Shown piece after piece: positions 44,780 to 58,525 of a DNA stretch of 64,000 bases. A model generated the notes under the pieces. The model worked only from the letters and a program-made list of their open reading frames with translations, made no database searches and was not told the origin of the DNA. Within the stretch, counting starts at the first letter, position 1, and each line of letters opens with the position of its first letter. The translations under genes and the position numbers were made by a program. Source of the DNA: Riptortus pedestris (lineage: Eukaryota > Arthropoda > Insecta > Hemiptera > Alydidae); assembly GCA_019009955.1 (NCBI GenBank), contig CM032230.1:15358001-15422000 (forward strand), written 5' to 3'.

Positions 44780-45140
44780 GAGAGAATCCACAATACTCTT
44801 CTACTTCCTTCAAGAGTTATAGCTGCAATATGTATTATCTGTAATAAATGGCAACAGAAATGGTATACTATAACAAAACGAGAACGCTCAAAATTATATG
44901 TTCCAGAAATTAAAGAGTGTTATGAACAAATATTGACATCAAAAGACAATTATTTGGCACAATTATCAGCAGAACATGGAACGATAAACTTTAATCGATT
45001 TGGTCGAATAGATCAACCAAATTGTTTAGCTAACAGTAAGATGCTTCAGATGACTGTAGACTGCTAACGGAGCAATGAAAATGACTTAAAAATGCAGTTA
45101 ATCGATTAAAAGACGAATTGGTCTGTTGAGGAAAAACTTC
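44780..45140 (+). pseudogene. Unidentified coding-like stretch, possibly coiled coil
   Basis: In the frame open to 45067: ERIHNTLLLPSRVIAAICII, KWYTITKRERSKLYVPEIKE, CYEQILTSKDNYLAQLSAEH, then a stop, and after a frame change LKNAVNRLKDELVC. The Lys/Glu/Leu-rich C-terminal part looks like a coiled coil. No family is recognised. The stop and shift suggest a dead copy or an exon of a larger gene whose splice sites I cannot place. Confidence 0.3.
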
Positions 45141-45189
45141 TATATTTTAAATACAATAAACCGTTAAAAAAAGAATAATTAAAACGGCA

Positions 45190-45242
45190 GATCGCTTTCG
45201 ATGCACTGACGATGATGCACTTCATCGAAAGCGCTCTCCCGT
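45190..45242. repeat. 11-bp inverted repeat with GAAAGCG motif
   Basis: CGCTTTCGATG and its exact inverse CATCGAAAGCG are separated by about 18 bp that include CTGACGATGATG. It is related to motifs at 19515 and 41385. Confidence 0.6.
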
Positions 45243-45385
45243 TTTAATAAATTGGTATAGTGCAGCCAATGCTTTCATCCTACCTACATTAATTACTTAA
45301 CTCAGTCATTCTGTCCTATATTTTGTTTCTCTTTTGATCTTAGTTTTATTTTATTATATTTTATTTATAGCCGTGAACGCGTTCT

Positions 45386-46205
45386 TTTAGTAGATTTCCC
45401 TCGGGAGAAATCATCTATTAGGGTTTTACTCTTTGGGGGATTTTAGAAAAAAAAAATTCAAATGTCCATCGAGCCTACCCAGGAGATGACGAAAATGAGG
45501 TCCGTTCTATATATCAAGGATGTCCCAAGTTCCTTTTAGAATTTGATTTTTTACCAGAATCTGCCATAAAAAGCAGGGTATTCCATTGGTAATTCCAATG
45601 TTATGGTGGCTGGGGAAGTACTGGAGAAGGTTAGGAGGTTGGACTCAAGGGAATGTGCTGAGGTCCCAATTATGGCACACCAAATCTCAGCCTTGTATTA
45701 CAATAATTGGAGATTTTAGGGGGGTGGCATGGGAACTTGGGACTCCGTTAATGCTCTAACGGTCGAAATTTTTGTGTGATCGTTATCAAACTTGATATTT
45801 AGACCTCTTATGTAAAAAATGAAGATCAGGTTAGTTAACGGGGAGGATTGGATCAGTAGGAGGAATTTTGAATATTCGAAATATCTCCGTTGTTATGCGT
45901 CTGTTCGAAAAATTGTATAAAATCAATCTTATTGCAAATATAAGTTTCTATAAATTTTGTTATGTACGCGTTTTCACTATCTTCATTATTAACAGAGATA
46001 TTTGCATTTTTGAGTTTTCGGACTTCAGTAAACCATGAGTAGACCCCCACTTTTACCTATTTATATTAACAATAAGCTTTTATATAATGAACCACTTTAT
46101 TTCAAGCCTAAATACCAAATATTTTTTTCAATGAACCTTTACGTTTTGAGATAATTGCAACTACATGACGGGCGTAGGAAATCTGCTTAGTTAACTATTG
46201 ATAGA
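45386..46205 (-). mobile_element. Family A element, subfamily II, with family C in its core
   Basis: 45386-45512: TTTTAGTAGATTTCCCTCGG, 3' block to GAGGTCCGTTCTATAT. 45746-46205: CGTTAATGCTCTAACGGTCG through the subfamily II block to GGAAATCTGCTTAGTTAACT. The core is replaced by the family C insertion. Confidence 0.8.
45513..45745 (+). mobile_element. Family C short copy with terminal inverted repeats
   Basis: Left end AAGGATGTCCCAAGTTCC; right end GGGAACTTGGGACTCC, its inverse over 15-16 bp. The interior is GAATTTGATTTTTTACCAG, GCCATAAAAAGCAGGGTATT and ATGTTATGGTGGCTGGGGAA, shared with 24990-25190. About 230 bp, no coding content: a non-autonomous derivative of the transposase-bearing copy at 24390. 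Confidence 0.75.
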
Positions 46206-46206
46206 C

Positions 46207-46400
46207 GTTTTCATCTCAATTGGTAAACCTAATGTCACCAGTTCGATTCTCTCGTGGGCAATAGGAATTTATTAAGTGACGAATACATTAAATAAAATCC
46301 TTAGTCCCATCCTGGCCAGAAAAGGGTGACAACCTGTAGGTAACCCGTCCCAGTTAGACTTTGTAGCAGAATATAAATGCTAAAGAATAATAATAATATA
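46207..46400 (+). mobile_element. tRNA-derived SINE, fourth copy
   Basis: B box CCAGTTCGATTCTCTCG, body GGGCAATAGGAATTTATTAA, AAATCCTTAGTCCCATCC, GAAAAGGGTGACAACCTGTA and an AATAATAATA tail. The first part of the tRNA-like head is lost; it abuts the 5' end of the preceding family A copy. Confidence 0.75.
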
Positions 46401-47480
46401 TATCGAGATTAGTATCTATACAATAAAAATTTGAGGCATTTAATAGACAAACGCACGCCATGTGTATTTATTAATGATATTTTGAAGGACTTTACTCTTA
46501 CCATTATTTTCGGTTTGACATTTGAATTTTTTAAAAAATCATTTCTTGAGGTCGTATTAATACCTGTTTTTTCTTTATTTGTTACTTAGGTTAATAAATA
46601 GTTATTTCAACGGACATCATTTTCATCATCTCCTAGTTAGTATCGATGGACATTTGAAGACCTTTGCCGAAGATCGCAACATGAATATAATCTCAACAGA
46701 TGATTACCCTTAAGGGAAATCTACTAAGAAGAAATGATCTAGATGAAGAGAAGGGGGCGAGATCAGATAAAGGCTGAGGGTGTTATCAGTGCAATTATGC
46801 ACTTTTTATCAATGTCCGAGGATCTGATGCACGTGCATTGAGAAGCCAAGACCTATGCCACTAGGTCTACACGCCCCGCTATAAAGGTGATTCTATCTCA
46901 CTCTAAGCACATATTAATTAATTTAAAATAATTACTGATTGCTATAAGCTAACCAATATCGATTGCTCAAGTTTTTTTTTTTTTTATAAATGAAATTTTA
47001 AAAAAAAGACAATTATTCACCTGTATATAAATTGTCGGTTACTTTAATTAAAATCAAGGAACAATTAGTTCCTTTTACAAATATTTGCAACGTTAATTAA
47101 AAGGAAATATTTCAATTATCGTATCTCAATATCGAAATCAAGAACTCATTTTTCTAGTTACTAGTAATAACTGGATTTCACTAGAAGTTTGAAATGGCAG
47201 AAAATCCAGTCATTTTAGGTCCAGGGCTTCTGTCAATATAGGGCACCACTCTTTTTCAGAAAGGAATACTATATAGGTATGAATTAATATTTAAACTTAC
47301 AAATAACGATCAATTTGTTCCTCCCTTATCGCTAATAACGAATAAAATAGCAATCTTTAATATTTTCATACGATATCAAATTGCTCAAATATAAAAATCC
47401 AGATAATTGTTTTATATTTATTAAGTCCTGCTGGCGGAGCAAGATAATAGATTTCTTGCTTTATGATATCGCTTTATTAA
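46401..47480. other. Intergenic stretch with one family A fragment
   Basis: A family A 3' block lies at 46607-46726 on the plus strand (CAACGGACATCATTTTCATC ... CCCTTAAGGGAAATCTACTA, intact hairpin). The remainder is AT-rich and unassigned. Confidence 0.55.
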
Positions 47481-47484
47481 AAAA

Positions 47485-47580
47485 GTCCATTACGCACGGG
47501 CAACGTAAACTAAGCAGATTTCCAAATTGTATAACACATTTGTTATCTCATCTCACCACATGTTTTCGATTTATATTTAT
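47485..47580 (+). mobile_element. Family A 5' fragment, subfamily III
   Basis: GTCCATTACGCACGGGCAAC, AAACTAAGCAGATTTCC and TATCTCATCTCACCACATG, followed directly by another family A 5' end. Confidence 0.7.
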
Positions 47581-47583
47581 AAA

Positions 47584-47660
47584 AGTCCGTCACGCAGGGG
47601 CTGCGTAAACTAAGCAGATTTCCCTCGTGAAGTTTAGTAATAGATAAATCTATGTACTGG
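47584..47660 (+). mobile_element. Family A 5' fragment, subfamily I
   Basis: AAAGTCCGTCACGCAGGGGC with complete 5' hairpin and subterminal motif, then CTCGTGAAGTTTAGTAATAG. It may be the true start of the split element at 47990-50963, with about 330 bp of foreign sequence between, but that is not certain. Confidence 0.7.
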
Positions 47661-47989
47661 TAACACAACACCACCGTGAATAAATATAAACGGAAATAAG
47701 AAATGTTTCATCCAATTTCAATAACCTGCCGACAGGAAGCGTTAGGTTAGAAATGTAAACATACGGGTCTGCCCGCTTCACACCGGAAACAAAAACAATT
47801 ACTGAAATATATCAAAATATAACATATTAATTTTATTGAGAACTATTTACTAAATCTAGTACTGTAATTAATAATAAGTCAGAATAATTATTATCTCAAT
47901 CAATCAAATTTTACTAGTCCAAAACCTTAAGACGGGGGGGGGGCGTTCACCGGGACATATTTGCATGTATTTCGTATAATAAAGGTCTC
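47661..47989. other. Stretch without recognised gene
   Basis: Contains a G run near 47933-47943; no repeat match or coding region seen. Confidence 0.3.
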
Positions 47990-50963
<2,974 letters not shown>

Positions 50964-50967
50964 AAAG

Positions 50968-51705
50968 CTGATGGGTAGAAGGGGATGGTGGTTACTAAAG
51001 GAAGAATGCAAGAAAGCTCAAATAACATGCTTAATACTTGAGTTACGAAAAAAATGCATAGAATAACAATTGTAGAACATCAATAGTTTAACAAGACTGG
51101 TTCATAACATTTTATGATGCGACTCACAATAACAGAGGTATTTTGAATTTCCTAAACCCCCATTACTCCAGACCCGATTTAAGCCTATAACAAATACATC
51201 TTTAGAGTTGACTGAAAAGGATAAATAAAGAGTATAATGTGAACAAACATTTTCGAGTAAAGAACCAACAATTGTAGTTGATGAAGACATCACAGAAAGT
51301 ATCTGCATGCATCTCACAAAGTAAAAGTTCAAAAAACAACAACAAAACAATATCCAATATTTAACCTTAAAATGAAGTGATGCATGATACAACAGCTTAA
51401 TGTTAATGTGAAATGAGCTGGAGGTTTACCGTAGGAAACTAAAATATGGAAATATCTGGGTTAATACTTAATATAGAGAAAACAGGTATATAACCACATT
51501 TATAGAACATTAAATTTGCAATAAGATTGATTCTATACAATTTTCGATACACGGAGATATTTCGAATGATCGAAATTCTCCCCCTCTAAACCCTCCCTCC
51601 CTTCCCACTTGTCCGATTTTAACCGTTAACGAACTTCATCTTCATTTTTAAATAAAAAATTTTAAATATCGAGTTTAGTAATAGCGACAGCTAGAGTTTT
51701 AACAG

Positions 51706-51775
<70 letters not shown>
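50968..51775 (+). mobile_element. Family A element, subfamily III, 5' and 3' ends missing
   Basis: GATGGGTAGAAGGGGATGG, AACAATTGTAGAACATC, TTTTCGAGTAAAGAACC, CAACAGCTTAATGTTAATGT, then the common block to TTTTAACAGACAAATA and a (TA)n core at 51713-51775. The 3' block is absent. It shows clearly the two related modules of subfamily III. Confidence 0.75.
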
Positions 51776-51778
<3 letters not shown>

Positions 51779-52000
51779 ATTGAGTCTGTGGATAAAACTA
51801 CAATTACTAAAAATAAAAATGAATGTTTGAGTGTGGTAGACATCAAATATTTCTCTTGTGACATTGAAAATAGGCATGACTTTCGCCACCTTTTTGTTGC
51901 TAGGGAGGAAACAAGAAAAGAAAAATATACGTGTTCCTTTATTATTTGATTAGTTTTCAAAAATGTGTTAAAAACGTCGAGTTTTGAGCAATAGTTAAAA

Positions 52001-52070
<70 letters not shown>

Positions 52071-52140
52071 GTCGGACTGAAAAATTGAATTTAACCAATC
52101 TTATTGCAAATTCAATGTCCTTCAAATATTATTATACTTT
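51776..52140. other. Sequence between two TA-rich runs
   Basis: 51776-52000 is unassigned. (CT)n(AT)n follows at 52003-52068, then a minus-strand family A scrap (CGTCGGACTGAAAAATTG ... AATCTTATTGCAAATTC). The 144-codon minus-strand frame across this region depends on the TA runs and is not a gene. Confidence 0.45.
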
Positions 52141-52146
52141 GTGTTT

Positions 52147-52295
52147 TTAGAAGATTTCCCTTAAGGGAAATCAGCTATTGAGGTTGTACTTATGACGCGA
52201 GTTTCTAAAAATTTCTTCAAATGTCCATCGATCCTACCCAGGAGATGACGAAAATGAGGTCCGTTCAAAATTATATATATATCTATATCTATATC

Positions 52296-52348
<53 letters not shown>

Positions 52349-52784
52349 CTGTTAACGCTCTAGCGGTCGCAATTTTCGTTTGATCGTTACCAGACTCGAT
52401 ATTTAAACGTTTTATGCAAAAATAAAGATCAAGTTCGTTAATGGCTGGTTAGAGGGGAGGATTTTCGAAAATTCAAATTATCTCCGTTACTATGTGTCGG
52501 ATCGTAAAATTATATAGAAACAACCTTATTGCAAATTACATTTACTATAAATAATGTTATATACATGTATTCTGTATCTTGAATATTAACCGAGATATTT
52601 GCATTTTTATGTTTTCTGCTTCCGAGATGAGATCGGCTTACTTCGGGTCTAGTCGTGAGTTTCCGTCAAGAGCTAGTTCGGGCCGTTCCTGTAACTTTTT
52701 GGCACTCTATTCTGAAATGTCTCTATTGTAAAACTTCACGTGGGAAATCTGCTTAGTTTACGCAGCTTCTGCGTGACGGACTTT
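52147..52784 (-). mobile_element. Family A element, subfamily I, both ends present, 638 bp
   Basis: TTTAGAAGATTTCCCTTAAG and hairpin, complete 3' block, a long core (TA)n with TATC interruptions (about 52273-52344), GCTCTAGCGGTCGC, and the 5' end CTTCTGCGTGACGGACTTTT. One of the best-preserved copies. Confidence 0.88.
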
Positions 52785-52859
52785 TTCTTCATTTTGAATA
52801 TATCGTATAGACCCAGAAATTTGTATATATTAGTTTTCAGCCACAATTAGTCATGCCAT

Positions 52860-53145
52860 ATAAACAATATTTATCTGTGCTATATGCGTCGGCCAGAAAA
52901 ACTTTATTTAACCCATCTTCTTGGAGTATTTATTTCCTATGACTATTGTTTTCTCTGATTCGAATATTAACCGTAAAATACATTTGTATTACTTTGGTTT
53001 CCTTCTCTCTTTTATATTTCCACTTCAACTTAGCCGTTACTAAACCCCCATTTTTCATAGAGAATAGAATGTGAGTTGAGATGACCATTGCGAAATTCCA
53101 AAATGTGGGAAATCTGCTGAGTATACTCAGCCCCTGGTTTTCGAA
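52860..53145 (-). mobile_element. Family A fragment, subfamily III 5' part
   Basis: GTCGGCCAGAAAAACTTTAT, GAATATTAACCGTAAAATAC, ACTAAACCCCCATTTTTC, then GGGAAATCTGCTGAGTATAC and CTCAGCCCCTGG. Worn, without core or 3' end. Confidence 0.6.
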
Positions 53146-53746
53146 CATTTTAACGATTGGGTCATGTTTGGTAATAAATTGTTTTTCCTTAAAACAGATG
53201 ATCAACAACGGAAGTAGCAATGAAAACTGATTTGGATCACTATATATACTTTTCTCCATTAGTATTAACTGTATCCTTGACTCCTCGGACCTTGTGATAC
53301 TGAAATAGATTGAATAGTTAGTTCATGCGATCTAGATACCCAGGACGACCAAACCTCTAATTATCCCTAATGAAATAATGAAGGAGTAATGCGCACATCC
53401 CACGCAGTTGGTTGAATGAGGCCTATAGGAATAATGGCTGAGGCTATGAATGGCCCAAGGTTGGGGTGCACTGTGAGCTCTTGCGCAAAACTATGAATCA
53501 GCGCAAAGCGATGGACACGTAGGAAGAGTCAAGGTCTGCGCTTCTTCAATCGGTCACTAGCTCCCCTCGTCACGGCCTGTTAGGCTCTTGCTTCTTATAA
53601 TGTCACTGACCTCCCGCTGTCTCTGCTTGGATCATCAGCCTCCGGGCTAACTGTCAAATTGTTCTCTTGATAGATTTGCATTTGACTACAGCAGTTTTCG
53701 AATGGTATTTTACGCGTATGCGTGAATTATACCTGATGTACAAAAG
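53146..53746. other. GC-richer stretch without recognised gene
   Basis: 53380-53660 is distinctly richer in G+C than its surroundings but has no open frame of note and no repeat I recognise. Confidence 0.35.
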
Positions 53747-55467
53747 TCCGTCGTGTAGGAACTGCGGAAACAAAGATTTCTCAAGTGCAGATATAACACT
53801 TCTGATCTCATATCACCACATATTCTCTATTTATATGTGAAAAAGTCCGTCAAGCAGTGACTGCGTAAACTACGTGAAGTTTTACAATAGAGAAATCTGC
53901 ATACTACTAACTGTAGTAGTAAAGAGTCTCTAAATCAATGTCACGAGAGCTGAACAGTTACGGAAACGGATGAACTAGCTTCCGGCGGAAAATAACGAAT
54001 AGTACCGACAACAGCCGATCTCATCTCGTCCGTTATCCGCACACACTTAATAAAAATGCAAATATCTAAGTTAATATTCAAGATGGAGAATAAATGTACA
54101 TAACAATATGTATAGTAAATTTAATTTGAAATACAGTTGGTTCTATACAAATTTTCGATCCGACGAATAGTAACAGAGATATTTCGAATTTTCGAAAATC
54201 CTCTCCCCCCTCTTAACTCCCCGTCCCACTGGTCCGATTTCACCGATTTTGGAAAATAGTATTTGGTATTTAAGCTTCGAATAATGTGGTTTATTATATA
54301 ACAGAAAATTGTCTATGTACACCCCATTAGAAGTGGGGGTTTACTGATGGCTAATTCTAGATAGAGAATGCATATATATAACAATATTTATAGTGAATTT
54401 AATTTGGAATAAGATACATTCTATACAGTTTTTCGATCCGACATAAAGTAACAGAGATATTTCCATTTTTCGAAATTCCTCCCCTCTAAACCCCCTCCCC
54501 CTCCCCTGGTCCGATTTCAGCAGTTAAGGAACTTGATCTTTTTTTTTTTTTACTTAAAACATAAATATCGAGTTTGGCAACGATTAAACAATAATTGCAA
54601 CCGCTAGAGCGGTAACAGACACACACACACGCACACACACACACACACACACACGCACACACATATATATAGTTTTGAACGGACCTCATTTTCGTCATCT
54701 CCTGGGTAGGACGAGTAGAAGGGAGGGGGGAGGGTACTGAAGGCAGAAAACAAGAATATAAGAGTAACTCCCTTATTACTTGAGTTACCAAAAAATGCAT
54801 AGAACAACACTTGTAGATAACCAAAAGTTTAAAGATTGGTTCTACAACATTATATGGCCCAACTCACAATAACGGAGATATTTTGAATTTTCTAATTCCT
54901 CTTCTCTAAACCACCAGCCAATAACAAATATGATCTTTATTGTTGACTAAAACGGCTAAATATCGAGTATGGTATAAATAAATAAAAAAGTCTAGTAAAG
55001 AACGAAAAATCTCAAAATCATCACAAGACGTAATTGCATATGTTTCACACAGTAATAGTTCAATGGAAACCAAATTTGATGTTTATCCTTGCAATCAAGT
55101 GGCTCATGATTTAACAGCTTATAATTAATATGACATGATTTGGAGTGAGGGATTACGGAAGGACGAAAACTAAAAAATGGAATTATCTCGGTTAACATTC
55201 AATCTAGACGAAACATTTCAATGCATATATGAACATTTATAGAATATTATATATGCAATACGATTGGTATTATACAATTCCTCGATCCAATGCATTACAC
55301 TGGAGATATTTCGAAATTATCCCTTCTAAACCTCCGTCCCACTTGTATAATTTTAGCCATTAACATACTTGAACTTCATTTTTACATACGACCGCTAAAG
55401 CGTTAACAGACAAATATATATAAATGAGTACAACCTCAATAGCTGATATACCTTAAGGGGAAACTGC
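53747..55467 (+). mobile_element. Family A element, subfamily III, split by a nested copy
   Basis: 53747-53829: AAAGTCCGTCGTGTAGGAAC ... ATTCTCTATTTATATGTG. 54712-55467: GAGTAGAAGGGAGGGGGGAG through both subfamily III modules to ACCGCTAAAGCGTTAACAGA, a very short TATATATAAA core, a reduced 3' block and CTTAAGGGGAAACTGCTAAA. The copy at 59473 shows these two parts adjoining. Confidence 0.75.
53832..54711 (+). mobile_element. Family A element nested in subfamily III, 3' truncated
   Basis: AAGTCCGTCAAGCAGTGACT (5' hairpin damaged), the subfamily I block to CCGATTTCACCGAT, then a second, subfamily II-like block (GTATTTGGTATTTAAGC ... CCGATTTCAGCAG), a (CA)n(TA)n core at 54618-54670 and the start of the 3' block, cut at CTGGGTAGGA. 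The two successive blocks suggest fusion of two copies. Confidence 0.7.
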
Positions 55468-55524
55468 TAAAAAGGGATCTTGAAACAAATTATACGTCAA
55501 AACTTTCGATTGTCATATTGCATA

Positions 55525-55615
55525 ATAGTTTAAAGCTTCATATTCGCGAACCTGTCGAGCAAGGCAATGGCCCAATAGTCAAATCAACAAATCACATTTT
55601 TCACCTTCAGAAAAC
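55525..55615 (+). repeat. Family D interspersed repeat, copy 1
   Basis: TTGCATAATAGTTTAAAGCT, CATATTCGCGAACCTGTCG and GGCCCAATAGTCAAATCAAC match 59299-59390 with moderate divergence. Nature unknown. Confidence 0.5.
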
Positions 55616-55668
55616 CGCCACCTCTACTAATGTCATATTATAGAAAATAAAATGCTAAAAATATTCAT

Positions 55669-56304
55669 TTTAGCAGATTTCCCTTAAGGGAAATCAGCTA
55701 TTGAGGTCGTACTCATGACGCGAGTTTCAAAAAATTTCCTCAAATGTTCATCGATCCTATCCAGGAGATAACGAAAATCAGGTCCGTTCAAAATTATATA
55801 TATATCTATATATATGTATTTGTCTGTTAACGCTCTAGCGGTCGCAATTTTTGTTTGATCGTTACCAAACTAGGAATTTAATCGTTTTATGTAAAAAGGA
55901 AGATCAAGTTCGTTAATGGCTGAAATCGGACCAGTGGGAGGGGGGGGGTTTAGAGGGGAGAATTTTTGAAAATTCACAATATCTCTGTTATTATGCGTCG
56001 GATCGAAAAATTGTATAGAATCAATCTTATTGCAAATTAAATTTACTATAAATATTATTTTATACATTTATTCTGTATCTTGAATATTAACCGAGATATT
56101 TGCATTTGTATTCTGTGTGTCGTCGGCAGGAGTTCGGGAATTTCCGCCAAGAGCTCTGGCGGCCGTTTCCATAACTATCCGTCCCTCTTGAAGAGGTTTA
56201 GAGATACCTTACTACTACAGGTGTAATTGGGCAGATGTATCTACTAGAAAACGTCACGTGGGGAATCTGCTTAGTTTACGCAGCTCCTGCGTGACGGACT
56301 TTAT
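55669..56304 (-). mobile_element. Family A element, subfamily I, both ends present, 636 bp
   Basis: TTTAGCAGATTTCCCTTAAG with perfect hairpin, 3' block, a short core (ATATATATCTATATATATG), GCTCTAGCGGTCGC, G-rich region GGGAGGGGGGGGTTTAGAGG, and the 5' end CTCCTGCGTGACGGACTTTA. Well preserved. Confidence 0.88.
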
Positions 56305-56374
56305 ATGTATGTATGAATGCATCCAGGGTTTTGTTCTCGACCCTAACATCCGATCTTAGAGCTAGCATTTTCCT

Positions 56375-56955
56375 TTTAGCAGATTTCCCTCAGCTATTCA
56401 ATCAGCTATTGAGGTTGTACTCATGACGCGATTTTCGAAATTTTTCTTCAAATGTCCATCGATCCTACCCAGGAGATGACGAAAATGAGGTCCGTTCAAA
56501 ACTGTATATATATATATATATATTTGTCTGTTACCGCTTTAGCGGTCGCAATTATTATTTAATCGTTACCAAACTCGATATTTAGTCGTTTTATGTAAAA
56601 AGAAAGATCAAGTTCGTTAACGGGTGAAGTCGGACCAGTGGGAGGGGGGGGTTTAGAGGGGAGGTTTTTTGAAAATTCGAAATATCTCCGTTACCATACA
56701 TCGGATCAGAAAATTGTATAAGACCAATCTTATTGCGAATTACATTTACTATAAATATTGCTCTATACATTTATTCTCTATCTTCAATATTAACCGAGAT
56801 ATTTGCATTTTTATTAAATGTGGACCGATAACGAACGTTTCAGGCCAAAAGCTACTTCGGCCCTAACTGTTCGGCTCTCGTATAGAAAACCGCTGGCTTT
56901 CGGCTTCGTGGGAAATCTGCTTAGTTTACGCAGCCCCTGCGTGACGGACTTTTTT
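56375..56955 (-). mobile_element. Family A element, subfamily I, both ends present
   Basis: TTTTAGCAGATTTCCCTCAG; the inner hairpin arm is replaced by a short duplication (CAGCTATTCAATCAGCTATT). Core (TA)n at 56504-56522, then the block and the 5' end CCCCTGCGTGACGGACTTTT. Part of the 5' block (around CTCTCGTATAG) is rearranged. Confidence 0.85.
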
Positions 56956-57001
56956 TTTTTGTTTTTAGAACAGCAGAGTTTGTGCTTTTCTTATGCACCC
57001 A

Positions 57002-57690
57002 CTTTTAGTAGATTTCACTCATGGGATATCAGCTATCGAGGTTGTACTCTTAATGGGATTTCAAAAATATTTCTTCAAATGTCAATAAATCCTACCAAGG
57101 AAATAATGAAAATGAGGTCTGTTCAAAATTACACACACACACACACACACATATATACACCCTAATGCCATTCATTTTATGACGGATTCTTGTAGAAAAT
57201 CAAATTCTAAAACGAATTTATGTCAGTGACTTTTTTATTTGACACGTCCTTTAATAGTAAAATGCACAAATCTTTATTTGAGAAACGGTAGATTTTATTG
57301 AAAAATTCTGCGACATAAACGTTCAAGTGAAAAAATTATCTTTGAAACAAGTCTACGTGAAAAGGCACGGGAATTTGGGAAGTCAAAGGGTTTAGAGGGG
57401 GGGGGGATTTCGAAAATTCTAAATATCTCCGTTATTATACGTTGGATCGAACAAGAGAATAGTACCAACCTTATTGCAAATTTAATTTTCAACTTTTGCT
57501 TTGTGAGATACATGGCAAATACGATACATACATGGCATCATCAATTAAATCATTTCGTTCTTTACTCGAAAATGTTCATTTTATCTATACTATACTCGGT
57601 ATATAGCCGTTTCAGTTACACTAAAGATCATATGTGTAATTGGCTGAAATCGGAGATAGAATTGTAATGGCTTAGAGATAAATTCTATAG
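57002..57690 (-). mobile_element. Family A element, subfamily III, core split by family C
   Basis: 57002-57156: TTTTAGTAGATTTCACTC, 3' block, (CA)n core. 57383-57690: AAAGGGTTTAGAGGGG, TAAATATCTCCGTTATTATA and the CGTTCTTTACTCGAAAATGT module. The 5' end is lost at a G run that starts an inverted repeat. Confidence 0.7.
57160..57382 (-). mobile_element. Family C fragment in the core of family A
   Basis: In reverse orientation: GGCATT, ATCAAATTCTAAAACGAATT, TTTGACACGTCC, AAATGCACAAATC and, at the right, GGCACGGGAATTTGGGAAGT, the family C terminus. It continues further into the family C interior than the 45513 copy. Confidence 0.7.
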
Positions 57691-58172
57691 AAGGGGGGGG
57701 GGAAGAAAAATTAAATAAATAAAAAAAATGAGGAAAAGGGGTAGCCAAAAAAAAAAATAAATAAAATAATAAAAAAGTCCGTCACGCAGGGGCTCCGTAA
57801 ACTGAGCAGATTTCCCACGTGAAGTTATACAATAGAGAAATCTCACGAGAGCCGAACAGTTACGGCAAAGGGCCGAACTAGTTTTGTCGGGAAATTCAAT
57901 CGACCCAAATTTAATAAAAATGCAAATATCTAGGTTAATATTCAAGATAGGGAATAAATGTATATAACAATATTTATAGTAAATTTAATTTGCAATAAGA
58001 TTGATTCTGCACAATTTTTCGATGCGACGTATAGTAACGGAGATATTTGGAGTTTTCGAAAATCCTCCCCTCTAAACCCCCCTCCCACTTGTCCGATTTC
58101 AGCCGTTAACGAACTTGATCTTTCTTTTTACATAAAACGACTAAATATCGAGTTTGGTAACGATCAAACAAG

Positions 58173-58263
<91 letters not shown>

Positions 58264-58525
58264 CAGTTTTGACCGGCCCTCATTTTCGTCATCTACTAGG
58301 TAGGATCGATGGACATTTGAAGAAAAATTCTGCAATGAGTACAACCTCAATAGCTGATTTCCCTTAAGAGAAATCTGTTAAAAAAGGAAAAGGGAAACCA
58401 AAAATTAAATAGGTTTCCCTTTTTCCTTTTTTTTTATTATTTTATTTATTCTATTTTTTTGGCTACCCCTTTTCCTCATTTTTTTAATTTATTTAATTTT
58501 TCTTCCCCCCCTCCTTTCTATAGTT
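57683..58525. repeat. Inverted repeat arms flanking a family A copy (foldback)
   Basis: 57683-57775 (CTATAGAAGGGGGGG, GGAAGAAAAATTAAATAAAT, ATGAGGAAAAGGGGTAGCC, AATAAATAAAATAATAAAA) is repeated in inverse at 58431-58525 with very few changes. Between them are the complete family A copy (57776-58381) and, directly after it, a second small hairpin (AAAAGGGAAACC against GGTTTCCCTTTT, 58388-58425). Confidence 0.8.
57776..58381 (+). mobile_element. Family A element, subfamily I, complete, 606 bp
   Basis: AAGTCCGTCACGCAGGGGCT, CTGAGCAGATTTCCCACGTG and GAAGTTATACAATAGAGAAA open it. A deletion removes CGACCGCTAGAGCGG, so CAAACAAGACAAATA runs into a long (TA)n core with TTTATA interruptions (58176-58262). 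The 3' block and hairpin end GAGAAATCTGTTAAAA. Confidence 0.87.

Noticed and set aside
45190..45242. Hammerhead ribozyme core (CTGACGA...GAAA)
   Set aside because: The helix between the two core boxes would need unpaired extra bases next to the core, and the simple 11-bp inverted repeat explains the sequence better.
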